DNA of 47,887 nucleotides from Isoptericola halalbus (GTDB taxonomy: Bacteria; Actinomycetota; Actinomycetes; Actinomycetales; Cellulomonadaceae), in the NCBI GenBank assembly GCA_009663185.1, contig VJZX01000024.1, forward strand, positions 1 through 47,887, written 5' to 3'. Positions 8,404 to 17,330 of this stretch are shown here, in pieces. Each line of letters starts with the position of its first letter. The first letter of the stretch is position 1. The notes beneath the pieces are model-generated. The model did not search any database, was not told where the DNA came from, and saw only the letters and a program-made list of their open reading frames with translations. The position numbers and the translations under genes are program-made.

Positions 8404-9003
8404 ATGTCTACACCTGATCCCGGCGCCGGCCCGTCCGAGCTGCCGTCCCGGCCCGCGCCCGACGTCGAGACCACCCGCTCCCCGGCCCGTCGGCGTCTGG
8501 CGACCTGGGTCTTCGCGCTCGCCGCGGTCGTGCTGGTGGCCGACCAGGCCACCAAGTGGTGGGCGCTCGCGGCGCTCGAGCACGGCGAGCGCGTCGCGCT
8601 CGTGGGCGACCTGCTCGGGCTACGGCTCGTGTTCAACTCCGGTGCGGCGTTCTCGATCGCGACGGGCATGACGTGGGTGCTCACGATCGTGGTCGTCGTC
8701 GTGGTCGTCGTGATCCTGCGCGCGGTACGCCGGATCGGCTCGCGCGGCTGGGCGCTGGCGCTCGGGCTGCTGCTCGGCGGCGCGCTCGGCAACCTCGGGG
8801 ACAGGCTGTTCCGTGACCCCGGCTTCGCACGGGGCGAGGTCGTCGACATGATCGACTACGGGATCTTCGTGGGGAACGTGGCCGACGTCGCGATCGTCGT
8901 CGCCGCGGGTCTCATCGCACTCCTCGGTCTGCGCGGGATCGGGGTCGACGGGCGCCGGCACGACGAGTCCGCCACGGCGGACGTCGCTCCAGAGGAGAGC
9001 TGA
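8404..9003 (+). CDS. lspA: Lipoprotein signal peptidase (signal peptidase II) LspA
   Basis: LspA is the membrane aspartyl protease that removes signal peptides from diacylglyceryl-modified prolipoproteins. The 199-aa protein has a Pro/Ser-rich cytoplasmic N-terminus (about 1-30) and four transmembrane helices. It keeps the family motifs: DQATKWW (about 47-53), NSGAAFS near 78, the catalytic Asp in GNLGDRLFR (about 130) and the second catalytic Asp in FVGNVADVAI (about 160). The C-terminus is Asp/Glu-rich. It is followed 3 nt later by the rluD-type gene, the common lspA-rluD pair. Likely clients in this window include the Rieske protein, the serine protease and the sugar-binding protein, all with lipobox-type ends. 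Confidence 0.95.
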   Translation: MSTPDPGAGPSELPSRPAPDVETTRSPARRRLATWVFALAAVVLVADQATKWWALAALEHGERVALVGDLLGLRLVFNSGAAFSIATGMTWVLTIVVVVVVVVILRAVRRIGSRGWALALGLLLGGALGNLGDRLFRDPGFARGEVVDMIDYGIFVGNVADVAIVVAAGLIALLGLRGIGVDGRRHDESATADVAPEES

Positions 9004-9006
9004 GCC

Positions 9007-9936
9007 GTGCCCGTGCGGACGCTGCCCGTGCCGGACGGGCTCGCGGGCGAACGGGTCGACGCGGCGCTGGCCCGGATGCTGGGCTTCTCGCGCACGCAGG
9101 CGGCCGACCTCGCCGCCACGGGCGCGGTGCGGCTCGACGGCCGCGCGGTCGGCAAGTCGGACCGCCTGCCCGCAGGCGGCTGGCTCGAGGTGGACCTCCC
9201 CGAGCCGCGGCGCGAGCCGGTCGTGCAGTCCGAGCCCGTGCCCGGCATGCGCGTCGTCCACGAGGACGACGACGTCGTGGTGGTCGACAAGCCCGTCGGA
9301 GTCGCCGCGCACGCCTCTCCGGGCTGGACCGGGCCCACCGTCGTCGGGGCGCTCGCGGCGGCGGGCTATCGCGTCTCGACGTCGGGCGCGGCCGAGCGCC
9401 AGGGCATCGTGCACCGGCTCGACGTCGGCACGTCGGGGCTCATGGTCGTGGCCAAGAGCGAGGCGGCGTACTCGGGTCTCAAGCGCGCCTTCAAGGAGCG
9501 CACGCCCGAGAAGGTCTACCACGCGCTCGCCCAGGGGCACCCCGAGCCGACGACGGGGACGATCGACGCGCCGATCGGACGCCATCCCACGGCCGACTAC
9601 AAGTTCGCGGTCGTGGCGGACGGCAAGGACTCGGTGACGCACTACGAGGTGCTCGAGATGCTTCCGGCCGCGTCGCTCGTGGAGATCCACCTCGAGACGG
9701 GCCGCACCCACCAGATCCGCGTCCACTTCGCTGCGCTGCGCCACCCGCTCGTCGGCGACCTCACCTACGGCGCGGATCCCGTGCTCGCGTCCAGGGTCGG
9801 CCTCGTCCGGCAGTGGCTGCACGCGGTGCGCCTCGGGTTCGAGCACCCGCTCACGGGCCGGTGGGTAGAGGTGACCAGCGAGTACCCCGACGACCTCGCC
9901 TACGCGCTCGAGGTTCTCCGCGGCCCGTACCGGTGA
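9007..9936 (+). CDS. RluA/RluD family 23S rRNA pseudouridine synthase
   Basis: The 309-aa product has an N-terminal S4 RNA-binding domain (about 12-75, with [24 protein letters not shown] and [11 protein letters not shown]). The pseudouridine synthase domain follows (about 83-300), with catalytic Asp in [19 protein letters not shown] (about 134-152). [22 protein letters not shown] is the family C-terminal motif. It isomerises uridines in rRNA, and position next to lspA suggests the RluD type. GTG 9007 follows the lspA stop by 3 nt. It overlaps the next gene by 4 bp (GTGA). Confidence 0.93.
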   Translation: MPVRTLPVPDGLAGERVDAALARMLGFSRTQAADLAATGAVRLDGRAVGKSDRLPAGGWLEVDLPEPRREPVVQSEPVPGMRVVHEDDDVVVVDKPVGVAAHASPGWTGPTVVGALAAAGYRVSTSGAAERQGIVHRLDVGTSGLMVVAKSEAAYSGLKRAFKERTPEKVYHALAQGHPEPTTGTIDAPIGRHPTADYKFAVVADGKDSVTHYEVLEMLPAASLVEIHLETGRTHQIRVHFAALRHPLVGDLTYGADPVLASRVGLVRQWLHAVRLGFEHPLTGRWVEVTSEYPDDLAYALEVLRGPYR

Positions 9937-10343
9937 CCGGTCTGCCCGTCTGGGCCGAGGCCCTCGCCGGGGTCGCCGCGGCCCCGCTGGTGCTCTGGGT
10001 CCTGCTGCTCGTGGCGCTGCTCGTGCTGCGTCCCGGCGCAGGCTCCCTGCGCGAGGGAGCGCGGCTGCTGCCCGACGTCCTGCGCCTCGTGCGCCGGCTG
10101 GCCGTCGACCCCGCGCTGCCGCGCGGCGTGCGCGTCCGGCTCGCCCTGCTCCTCGGCTACCTCGCGATGCCGTTCGACCTCGTGCCGGACTTCGTGCCCG
10201 TGCTGGGCTGGGCCGACGACGTCATCGTGGTCGTCGCCGTGCTGCGGTCCGTGGTGCGACGAACGGGGATCGGCGCGGTGCGGCGTCACTGGCCCGGGAC
10301 GGACGAGGGGTTCGCGGTCCTGTGCAGGCTCTCGGGGCTGTGA
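9933..10343 (+). CDS. DUF1232 (YkvA-like) small membrane protein
   Basis: This 136-aa protein starts with a hydrophobic helix (about 15-32) and carries the DUF1232 signature [28 protein letters not shown] (about 74-100), a hydrophobic segment with characteristic Pro-Asp residues. Family function is unknown. The GTG at 9933 overlaps the pseudouridine synthase stop by 4 bp. Upstream in-frame codons lie inside that gene. Confidence 0.85.
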   Translation: MTGLPVWAEALAGVAAAPLVLWVLLLVALLVLRPGAGSLREGARLLPDVLRLVRRLAVDPALPRGVRVRLALLLGYLAMPFDLVPDFVPVLGWADDVIVVVAVLRSVVRRTGIGAVRRHWPGTDEGFAVLCRLSGL

Positions 10344-10387
10344 GAAGTCCCTCGGCGGGGCGTGCAGAGGCTGTCACAGGGGCCTCC

Positions 10388-10393
10388 TAGACT
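10388..10393 (+). promoter_or_regulatory. Leaderless-type -10 box (TAGACT) for dnaE
   Basis: TAGACT is followed by 6 nt and the dnaE ATG at 10400, with no ribosome binding site between them. Confidence 0.6.
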
Positions 10394-10399
10394 CGTCGC

Positions 10400-13300
10400 A
10401 TGCCGCAGGCCAGCGCCCCCGAAGCAGCCCGGAAGAGCGACGACTTCGTCCACCTCCACGTCCACACCGAGTACTCGATGCTGGACGGCGCGGCGCGCCT
10501 GCCCGAGCTCTTCGCCGAGGTTCAGCGGCTGGGCCAGAAGGCCATCGCGATCACCGACCACGGCTACCTGTTCGGCGCGTTCGACTTCTGGAGCACGGCC
10601 AAGAAGTTCGACGTCAAGCCCATCATCGGCGTCGAGGCGTACGTGACGCCCGGCACGAGCCGGAACGACCGCACCAAGGTCCTGTGGGGCGAGGCGTCAC
10701 AGCGGCGCGACGACGTCTCCGCGGGTGGCGCGTACACCCACATGACGCTCTGGGCACGGGACAACGAGGGCATGCACAACCTGTTCCGCGCCTCGTCGCT
10801 CGCCTCGCTCGACGGCCAGATGGGCAAGTGGCCGCGCATGGACCGCGAGCTGCTCGAGACCTACCACGGGGGCCTCATGGCCACGACGGGATGCCCGTCG
10901 GGCGAGGTGCAGACCCGTATCCGGCTCGGCCAGTGGGACGAGGCCGTCCGCGCGGCGGGCGAGCTGCAGGACATCTTCGGCAAGGAGAACTACTTCGTCG
11001 AGCTCATGGACCACGGGATCGAGATCGAGACCCGTGTCACCAAGGACCTGCTCCGCCTCGCCGAGACGATCGGCGCACCCCTGGTCGCCACGAACGACCT
11101 GCACTACACCAAGCAGGAGGACGCGCACTCCCACGAGGTGCTGCTCGCGGTGAACTCGGGCTCGTCGCTCGACGAGCCGACCTACGACCAGGGCGGCAAC
11201 CGCTTCGCGTTCAGCGGCGACACGTACTACGTCCGCTCGGGCGCCGAGATGCGCCGGCTCTTCGCCGAGCTGCCCGAGGCGTGCGACACCACGCTCGAGA
11301 TCGCCGAGCGCTGCGAGGTCTCGTTCGACACGGGTGCCAACTACATGCCGCGCTTCCCGGTGCCCGACGGCGAGGACGAGATCAGCTGGTTCGTCAAGGA
11401 GATCGAGCGCGGCCTGCACCACCGTTACCCGGCGGGGATCCCGGACGCGGTGCGCAAGCAGGCGACGTACGAGACCGAGGTCATCATCCAGATGGGCTTC
11501 CCGGGGTACTTCCTCGTGGTCGCCGACTTCATCAACTGGGCCAAGGCGCAGGGCATCCGTGTGGGGCCGGGCCGCGGCTCGGCCGCGGGCTCGATGGTCT
11601 CCTACGTCATGGGCATCACCGAGCTCGACCCGCTCGAGCACGGGCTCATCTTCGAGCGGTTCCTCAACCCCGAGCGCGTGTCCATGCCCGACGTCGACGT
11701 CGACTTCGACGAGCGCCGGCGCGCCGAGGTCATCAGGTACGTGACCGACAAGTACGGCGACGACCGCGTGGCGATGATCGTCACCTACGGCTCGATCAAG
11801 GCCAAGCAGGCGCTCAAGGACGCCTCCCGCGTGCTCGGGTTCCCTTTCGCGATGGGAGAGAAGCTCACCAAGGCCATGCCGCCCGCCGTCATGGGCAAGG
11901 ACATCCCCCTGTCCGGGATCTTCGACCCGCAGCACCCGCGGTTCCCCGAGGCCGCCGAGTTCCGCCAGGTCCACGACGCCGACCCGGAGGCGCAGCGCGT
12001 CGTCGAGACGGCGCGCGGCATCGAGGGGCTCAAGCGACAGTGGGGCGTGCACGCGGCCGGCGTCATCATGTCGAGCGAGCCGCTCGTCGACATCATCCCG
12101 ATCATGCGGCGTCCGCAGGACGGCGCGGTCATCACGCAGTTCGACTACCCGACGTCCGAGGGCCTCGGCCTGATCAAGATGGACTTCCTCGGGCTGCGGA
12201 ACCTGACGATCCTCGACGACGCGCTCGAGAACATCACGATGAACGGAAAGGCACCGGTCGAGATCGAGCAGGTCGAGCTCGACGACGCGGCGACCTACGA
12301 GCTCCTCGCCCGCGGCGAGACGCTTGGCGTGTTCCAGCTCGACGGCGGCGCGATGCGGGCGCTCCTGCGGCAGATGCGGCCGGACAAGTTCGACGACCTC
12401 TCGGCCGTCATCGCGCTGTACCGGCCCGGCCCGATGGGCATGAACTCGCACACCAACTACGCGCTGCGCAAGAACGGCCTGCAGAAGATCGAGCCGATCC
12501 ACCCGGAGCTGGCCGAGCCGCTTGCCGAGGTGCTCGACGAGACCTACGGCCTCATCGTCTACCAGGAGCAGGTGCAGCGCGCGGCTCAGATCCTCGCCGG
12601 GTACTCGCTCGGCCAGGCCGACCTGTTGCGCCGGGCCATGGGCAAGAAGAAGCCCGAGGTGCTCGCCAAGGAGTTCGTGAACTTCGAGGCGGGCTGCAAG
12701 GAGCGCGGGTACTCAGACGCCGCGATCAAGGCCGTGTGGGACACGCTCGTCCCGTTCGCCGGCTACGCGTTCAACAAGGCGCACTCTGCGGGCTACGGGC
12801 TCGTCGCCTACTGGACCGGCTACCTCAAGGCGAACTATCCGACGGAGTACATGGCCGCGCTGCTGCAGAGCGTGCGCGACGACAAGGACAAGATGGCGCT
12901 CTATCTCAACGAGTGCCGCCGCATGCACATCACGGTGCTGCCTCCCGACGTCAACGACTCCGCGGCCAAGTTCACCGCCGTGGGCACGGACATCCGCTTC
13001 GGGCTCACGGCGATCCGCAACGTCGGCGCCAACGTCGTCGAGGCGATCATCGCCGCGCGCGAGACCAAGGGCGTCTTCACCTCGTTCCAGGACTTCCTCG
13101 ACAAGGTGCCGGCCGTCGTGTGCAACAAGCGCACGATCGAGTCGCTCATCAAGGCCGGCGCCTTCGACTCGCTCGGCCACGCGCGCCGCGCGCTGCTCGT
13201 CATCCACGAGCAGGCCGTCGACTCGGTCATCAGCGTCAAGCGCAAGGAGGCCGAGGGCCAGTTCGACCTGTTCGCCGACCTCGGCGGGGCTGCCGACGAA

Positions 13301-13975
13301 GCGATGAGCTTCTCGGTCGACGTCCCGGACCTGCCCGACTGGGACAAGAAGCAGCGGCTCGCGTTCGAGCGCGAGATGCTCGGCCTCTACGTGTCCGACC
13401 ACCCCCTCTCTGGTCTCGAGCACGTCCTGGCGCGCGCCGCGGACACCTCGATCGCGACCCTCGTCGCCGACGAGGGGCGCCCCGACGGCTCGACCGTCAC
13501 CGTGGCCGGGCTCGTCACGTCGCTCCAGCGCAAGATGAGCAAGAACGGCAACCCGTGGGCGGCGGTGACCGTCGAGGACCTCGAGGGCGCCGTCGAGGTC
13601 ATGTTCTTCGGCGAGACCTACCTCGCCTACTCGACGATCCTCGCCGAGGACCAGGTCATCACCCTCAAGGGACGCGTGCGGCGCCGCGACGACCAGATGC
13701 AGCTGCAGGCCATGGAGGTGTCGCTGCCGGACACCTCCGCGGTCGCCGACACGCCCGTGCTCGTCACGGTGCCGCACACGCGCTGCGTCGAACCGGTGAT
13801 GGTGCGGCTGCGCGAGGTGCTCGCGACGCACCCCGGGCCGGCCGAGGTGCACGTGACCGTCGCCGAGCCGGGCAAGCGGACCGTGGTCCGCGCCGGGGAC
13901 GCCCTGCGGGTCGAGAAGTCCCCGGCACTCTTCGGCGACCTCAAGGCCCTGCTCGGGCCGACCTGCCTCTCGTGA
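10400..13975 (+). CDS. dnaE: DNA polymerase III alpha subunit DnaE (DnaE1 type)
   Basis: This is the replicative polymerase catalytic subunit, 1191 aa. The N-terminal PHP domain keeps the metal-binding pattern HLHVHTEYSMLDGA (about 18-31) and ITDHGYLFG. This agrees with the PHP 3'-5' proofreading activity known for actinobacterial DnaE1. The polymerase active-site aspartates are in PDVDVDFDERRR (D431, D433, D435). AGYAFNKAHSAGYGLVAYWT belongs to the fingers region. The C-terminus has the helix-hairpin-helix (VPAVVCNKRTIESLIKAGAF) and an OB fold (VTVAGLVTSLQRKMSKNG). It has an ATG start with a TAGACT box 6 nt before. The stop overlaps the Nudix gene by 4 bp. Confidence 0.97.
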   Translation: MPQASAPEAARKSDDFVHLHVHTEYSMLDGAARLPELFAEVQRLGQKAIAITDHGYLFGAFDFWSTAKKFDVKPIIGVEAYVTPGTSRNDRTKVLWGEASQRRDDVSAGGAYTHMTLWARDNEGMHNLFRASSLASLDGQMGKWPRMDRELLETYHGGLMATTGCPSGEVQTRIRLGQWDEAVRAAGELQDIFGKENYFVELMDHGIEIETRVTKDLLRLAETIGAPLVATNDLHYTKQEDAHSHEVLLAVNSGSSLDEPTYDQGGNRFAFSGDTYYVRSGAEMRRLFAELPEACDTTLEIAERCEVSFDTGANYMPRFPVPDGEDEISWFVKEIERGLHHRYPAGIPDAVRKQATYETEVIIQMGFPGYFLVVADFINWAKAQGIRVGPGRGSAAGSMVSYVMGITELDPLEHGLIFERFLNPERVSMPDVDVDFDERRRAEVIRYVTDKYGDDRVAMIVTYGSIKAKQALKDASRVLGFPFAMGEKLTKAMPPAVMGKDIPLSGIFDPQHPRFPEAAEFRQVHDADPEAQRVVETARGIEGLKRQWGVHAAGVIMSSEPLVDIIPIMRRPQDGAVITQFDYPTSEGLGLIKMDFLGLRNLTILDDALENITMNGKAPVEIEQVELDDAATYELLARGETLGVFQLDGGAMRALLRQMRPDKFDDLSAVIALYRPGPMGMNSHTNYALRKNGLQKIEPIHPELAEPLAEVLDETYGLIVYQEQVQRAAQILAGYSLGQADLLRRAMGKKKPEVLAKEFVNFEAGCKERGYSDAAIKAVWDTLVPFAGYAFNKAHSAGYGLVAYWTGYLKANYPTEYMAALLQSVRDDKDKMALYLNECRRMHITVLPPDVNDSAAKFTAVGTDIRFGLTAIRNVGANVVEAIIAARETKGVFTSFQDFLDKVPAVVCNKRTIESLIKAGAFDSLGHARRALLVIHEQAVDSVISVKRKEAEGQFDLFADLGGAADEAMSFSVDVPDLPDWDKKQRLAFEREMLGLYVSDHPLSGLEHVLARAADTSIATLVADEGRPDGSTVTVAGLVTSLQRKMSKNGNPWAAVTVEDLEGAVEVMFFGETYLAYSTILAEDQVITLKGRVRRRDDQMQLQAMEVSLPDTSAVADTPVLVTVPHTRCVEPVMVRLREVLATHPGPAEVHVTVAEPGKRTVVRAGDALRVEKSPALFGDLKALLGPTCLS

Positions 13976-14457
13976 GCTGGGACGACGGGTCCGCCGACCA
14001 TCGCTTCCGCGTGGTTCCGGCGGTCTACGTGTACCTGCGCAAGGAGGGCCAGGTCCTGCTGCAGCGGCGTGTCGGGACGGGCTTCATGGACGGCCACTGG
14101 GCCGCCGCCGCCGGACACGTCGAACCAGGGGAGTCCGTCGTCGCAGCAGCGGTGCGCGAGGTCCGCGAGGAGCTGGGCGTCGACGTGAGCCCCGGCGACC
14201 TGCGCCCCGTCACCACGATGCACCGCGGGCAGCCCGGCGGGCCCGCGCTCGAGCAGCGCGTCGACTTCTTCTACGAGGCGGTGTGCTGGGACGGCGTCCC
14301 GACGCTCCAGGAGTCCGGCAAGGCGGACGACCTCGGCTGGTTCCCCATCGACGCCCTGCCCGCCCCCGTCGTGCCGCACGAGCTCGTCGTCCTGCGCGCG
14401 ATGCACGACGGCGAGGTGCCGCAGGTCCTGACGTTCGGCTTCGGTCCGGCTCAGTGA
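13972..14457 (+). CDS. Nudix hydrolase
   Basis: The 161-aa product carries a complete Nudix box, GHVEPGESVVAAAVREVREELGV (about 46-68), matching Gx5Ex7REUxEExGU. It starts with RFRVVPAVYVYLRKEGQVLLQRRVGTG, which resembles NTP-pyrophosphohydrolase (MutT-like) members. Substrate is unknown. Coupling to dnaE by a GTGA overlap hints at nucleotide-pool cleaning, but this is inference. Its stop overlaps the stop of the convergent DUF899 gene by 7 bp. Confidence 0.9.
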   Translation: MSWDDGSADHRFRVVPAVYVYLRKEGQVLLQRRVGTGFMDGHWAAAAGHVEPGESVVAAAVREVREELGVDVSPGDLRPVTTMHRGQPGGPALEQRVDFFYEAVCWDGVPTLQESGKADDLGWFPIDALPAPVVPHELVVLRAMHDGEVPQVLTFGFGPAQ

Positions 14458-15215
14458 TGGTGGTGCGGCGTCGCCGTGCCCGCGGGTGCCGCGCCGGGAC
14501 GGGTCCACTGCGGCACGGGCCGGCCGTCGCGAGCCCACCACGTCGCCGTCGGGTGCTGCGGCCAGCCCTCGGGCGCGTCCTCCCACGCCTCCTGCCGGCC
14601 GAAGACGGTCATGTCGAGCAGCTGGGCCTGAGCCATCACCGCCTCGACGCCGCGGTGGATCGTCTCGTTCGTGAGGTAGACGCGGTCGCCGACGCGCAGG
14701 TAGCACGAGATCAACCCGCGGTCGTCGGACAGGCCCCCGCCGACCGCCTCGTCCGCGACGCCCTGCATCGAGTACCACGGCACGGTGTAGCCCATGAACT
14801 CCACGAAGAGCGCGACCTCGTCCCACGGACCTTCACAGAACACCGCGAACGAAACGCCCCGATGGTGGAGGTACGCGGCGTCCTGCAGGCTCCAGATGCT
14901 GGCCGTGCATCCCTCGCACTGGCCCTCGATGCCGTGCCCGGCGTGCCACATGTGCTTGTAGGCGACGAGCTGGTCGCGGCCCTCGAAGACCTCGAGCAGC
15001 GTGACGGGTCCGTCCGGGCCCGTGAGCAGCGCGCCGGCGTCGACCTCGGTCATCGGCAGGCGCCGGCGGGCCGCCGCGATCGCGTCGCCCTCGCGGGTGT
15101 GTGCCTTCTCTCGCACACGTAGCGCCTCACGCTCGCGCAACCAGGTCGTGCGGTCGACGACGGGCGGGGTCGGGCGGGTCGCAGGAGGCGTCGTCGTGGT
15201 CGGCGTGGCGGTCAT
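14451..15215 (-). CDS. DUF899 family thioredoxin-like protein
   Basis: This 254-aa protein matches the DUF899 family, thioredoxin-fold proteins of unknown role. Typical segments are WLREREALRVREKAHTREGD near the N-terminus, LLEVFEGRDQLVAYKHMWHAG, a GQCEGCTAS motif with a CxxC pair (about 110-118) and VPWYSMQGVADE. The product ends in four histidines. ATG 15215 has GAGGAG about 7 nt upstream. Longer in-frame extension upstream overlaps the divergent PPOX gene and is not supported. Confidence 0.85.
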   Translation of the reverse strand: MTATPTTTTPPATRPTPPVVDRTTWLREREALRVREKAHTREGDAIAAARRRLPMTEVDAGALLTGPDGPVTLLEVFEGRDQLVAYKHMWHAGHGIEGQCEGCTASIWSLQDAAYLHHRGVSFAVFCEGPWDEVALFVEFMGYTVPWYSMQGVADEAVGGGLSDDRGLISCYLRVGDRVYLTNETIHRGVEAVMAQAQLLDMTVFGRQEAWEDAPEGWPQHPTATWWARDGRPVPQWTRPGAAPAGTATPHHHH

Positions 15216-15289
15216 CGGGCGCTCCTCGTCGTTGGCTGTGCTGACACCCCTCGGACCTTTGAGGCAACCGGAAGTCATCGGTCGCGGCA

Positions 15290-15295
15290 TAGGCT
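15290..15295 (+). promoter_or_regulatory. Leaderless-type -10 box (TAGGCT) for the PPOX-type gene
   Basis: TAGGCT is followed by 7 nt (TTGCCCC) and GTG 15303. It lies in the 87-bp divergent interval with the DUF899 gene. Confidence 0.5.
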
Positions 15296-15302
15296 TTGCC
15301 CC

Positions 15303-15707
15303 GTGATGCGCCTCAATCCCGAGCAGCTCGTGTTCGTCACCGAGCGTCACCTGGCCACGCTCACGACCCTCCGAGCCGACGGGTCGCCCCACGTGGTCCC
15401 GGTGGCGTTCACCTGGGACGCCGATGCCGGCGTGCTGCGCATCACGACCAAGCGCGGATCCGTCAAGGCGGCGAACGCGCGGCGACGCGGCCCGGACGAG
15501 GCACTCGCGCGAGCCGCCGTGTGCCAGGTCGAGGGCGGCCGCTGGATCACCCTCGAGGGCACGATCGAGGTCGTCGAGGACCCCGACGAGGTGGCCGAGG
15601 CGGTCGCCCGCTATGCGCGGCGATATCGCACGCTCGAGCACGATCCCGAGCGCGTCGTGCTCCGTCTCACGCCCGACCGCGTCATGGCGTCGGCCTACAT
15701 GGCCTGA
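15303..15707 (+). CDS. PPOX-class (pyridoxamine 5'-phosphate oxidase-like) flavin/F420-binding protein
   Basis: This 134-aa protein has the split-barrel signature of F420- or FMN-dependent PPOX-class proteins: ERHLATLTTLRADGSPHVVPVAFTWD (about 13-38), TTKRGSVKAANARR (about 47-60) and a Trp-Ile-Thr-Leu-Glu-Gly strand followed by an acidic helix. Such proteins reduce or bind small molecules using F420 or FMN; the substrate is unknown. GTG 15303 and ATG 15306 are adjacent. I use the GTG because the TAGGCT box fixes a transcript start there. Confidence 0.85.
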   Translation: MMRLNPEQLVFVTERHLATLTTLRADGSPHVVPVAFTWDADAGVLRITTKRGSVKAANARRRGPDEALARAAVCQVEGGRWITLEGTIEVVEDPDEVAEAVARYARRYRTLEHDPERVVLRLTPDRVMASAYMA

Positions 15708-15714
15708 TCGCGGT

Positions 15715-15945
15715 CTACGAGACGACCGCGATCTCCTCGCCCTGGGGCGTCGCGAGGCTCACCCGGTCGCCGCGGACGAGCTGACGCCCGCGGCGCGTCT
15801 CGACCTCGCCGTTGACCCGAACCTCGCCGTCGGCGACGAGGTCGCGCGCGTGCGTCCCGGACTCGGCGAGCCCGGCGAGCTTGAGGAACTGGCCGAGCCT
15901 GATGACGTCGTCGCGGATCGGGACCTCGGTCGGGGGGTTCGTCAT
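15715..15945 (-). CDS. Small S4-domain RNA-binding protein (YbcJ/RlbA-like)
   Basis: The 76-aa product is almost entirely an S4 RNA-binding domain: IRLGQFLKLAGLAESGTHARDLVADGEVRVNGEVETRRGRQL (about 15-57) and a closing strand. This matches the YbcJ/RlbA group of stand-alone S4 proteins, which are thought to contact ribosomal RNA. A GACAAT box ends 6 nt before the ATG, suggesting a leaderless message. It is divergent from hisD. Confidence 0.85.
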   Translation of the reverse strand: MTNPPTEVPIRDDVIRLGQFLKLAGLAESGTHARDLVADGEVRVNGEVETRRGRQLVRGDRVSLATPQGEEIAVVS

Positions 15946-15951
15946 GGGCCC

Positions 15952-15957
15952 ATTGTC
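15952..15957 (-). promoter_or_regulatory. -10-like box (GACAAT) for the S4 protein gene
   Basis: On the minus strand GACAAT (15957 to 15952) is followed by GGGCCC and the ATG at 15945, the same spacing as the TAnnnT boxes in this window. Confidence 0.4.
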
Positions 15958-15992
15958 CGGGACGTCGAAGGCCCGCGCGCCGGTGGTCGACC

Positions 15993-15998
15993 TAGACT
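15993..15998 (+). promoter_or_regulatory. Leaderless-type -10 box (TAGACT) for hisD
   Basis: TAGACT is followed by GTGCGC and then GTG at 16005. The 16-mer from the box to the start (15993-16008) matches the one before hisC (26056-26071) at 15 of 16 positions. It decides the hisD start, because a GTG at 15999 touches the box and cannot be inside the transcript. Confidence 0.65.
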
Positions 15999-16004
15999 GT
16001 GCGC

Positions 16005-17330
16005 GTGATCCAGCGCATCGACCTCCGCGGACGGCGGCTCTCCCGCAAGGAGCTGCTCGGCGTCCTCCCGCGCCCCGAGGTGGGCGTCGACCAGGCCGTC
16101 GACGCGGTCGCCCCGATCCTCGCCGACGTCCGCCGGCGCGGCGCGGCCGCGCTGCGCGACATCGCCGAGCGGTTCGACGGCGTGCGCCCCGCCGACCTGC
16201 GCGTCCCGGCCGCGGCGCTCGCGACCGCCCTCGAGAGCATCGACGTCGAGGTCCGGGCCGGGCTCGAGGAGGCGATCCGGCGGGTGCGGCGCGTGCACGC
16301 CGCCCAGCGCCCGACCGGGCACACCACGCAGCTCGCCGACGGTGCCCAGGTCCGCCAGCGGTGGATCCCCGTGCAGCGTGTCGGCCTGTACGCGCCGGGC
16401 GGCCTTGCGGTCTACCCGTCGTCGGTGATCATGAACGTCGTCGCCGCTCAGGAGGCCGGCGTGCCCGGGCTCGCCGTGGCCTCGCCGCCACAGAAGGACA
16501 ACGGCGGGCTGCCGCACCCCACGATCCTGGCCGCGTGCGCGCTGCTCGGCGTCGACGAGGTCTATGCCGTGGGCGGTGCTCAGGCGGTGGCGATGTTCGC
16601 CTACGGCGCCGACGGGAGCGAACCCCAGGACGGCGAGGTCCTGTGCGAGCCCGTCGACGTCGTCACGGGGCCCGGCAACGTCTACGTCGCCGCGGCGAAG
16701 CGCCTGGTGCGCGGCGTCGTCGGCATCGACGCGGAGGCCGGTCCGACCGAGATCGCCGTGCTCGCCGACGAGACCGCCGACGCCGGCCACGTCGCGCTCG
16801 ACCTCATCAGCCAGGCCGAGCACGACCCGATGGCCGCGTCGGTGCTAGTGACCCCGTCGGTCGAGCTCGCCGCCGCGGTCGAGGCGCGTCTGGCCGACCT
16901 GACTGACGCGACCAAGCACGCGGTCCGCGTGACGCAGGCCCTCGGCGGCCCGCAGTCGGCGATCGTGCTGGTCGACGACGTCGAGCAGGGTCTCGAGGTC
17001 GTCGACGCCTACGGCGCGGAGCACCTCGAGATCCAGGCGGCCGGCGCCGCCGCGCTCGCCGAGCGGGTGCGGTCCGCCGGCGCGATCTTCGTCGGCCCGT
17101 GGTCTCCGGTGTCGCTCGGCGACTACATGGCCGGCTCCAACCACGTCCTGCCGACGGGCGGCTCGGCCCACTTCGCGAGCGGGCTCGGCGTGCACTCCTT
17201 CCTCAAGTCCGTCCAGGTCGTGGAGTACACGCGCGAGGCGCTCCAGGAGGTCGCCGACCGGATCGTCGCCGTCGCGAACGACGAGGACCTGCCGGCGCAC
17301 GGCGAGGCCGTCCGGGGCCGGTTGCAGTAG
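16005..17330 (+). CDS. hisD: Histidinol dehydrogenase HisD
   Basis: HisD is the zinc enzyme for the last two oxidations of histidine synthesis (histidinol to histidine, NAD-dependent). The 441-aa product has the family landmarks [18 protein letters not shown] (about 127-144), [13 protein letters not shown], the zinc and substrate residues in [13 protein letters not shown] (Gln and His, about 266-278), the His of GAEHLEIQ and [19 protein letters not shown] near the C-terminus. I prefer GTG 16005 to GTG 15999 because of the TAGACT box. The stop shares one base with the GTG of the following kinase-acetyltransferase gene. The other his genes resume 8.7 kb downstream. Confidence 0.96.
   Translation: MIQRIDLRGRRLSRKELLGVLPRPEVGVDQAVDAVAPILADVRRRGAAALRDIAERFDGVRPADLRVPAAALATALESIDVEVRAGLEEAIRRVRRVHAAQRPTGHTTQLADGAQVRQRWIPVQRVGLYAPGGLAVYPSSVIMNVVAAQEAGVPGLAVASPPQKDNGGLPHPTILAACALLGVDEVYAVGGAQAVAMFAYGADGSEPQDGEVLCEPVDVVTGPGNVYVAAAKRLVRGVVGIDAEAGPTEIAVLADETADAGHVALDLISQAEHDPMAASVLVTPSVELAAAVEARLADLTDATKHAVRVTQALGGPQSAIVLVDDVEQGLEVVDAYGAEHLEIQAAGAAALAERVRSAGAIFVGPWSPVSLGDYMAGSNHVLPTGGSAHFASGLGVHSFLKSVQVVEYTREALQEVADRIVAVANDEDLPAHGEAVRGRLQ

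Noticed and set aside
14451-14465. The four-histidine C-terminus of the DUF899 protein as an engineered tag
   Set aside because: Only four codons, encoded in native context overlapping the Nudix stop; there is no vector-like sequence nearby.
15999-16004. GTG 15999 as the hisD start
   Set aside because: It abuts the TAGACT box with no spacer, so it would lie upstream of or at the transcript start. GTG 16005 has the same 6-nt spacing as the other genes.
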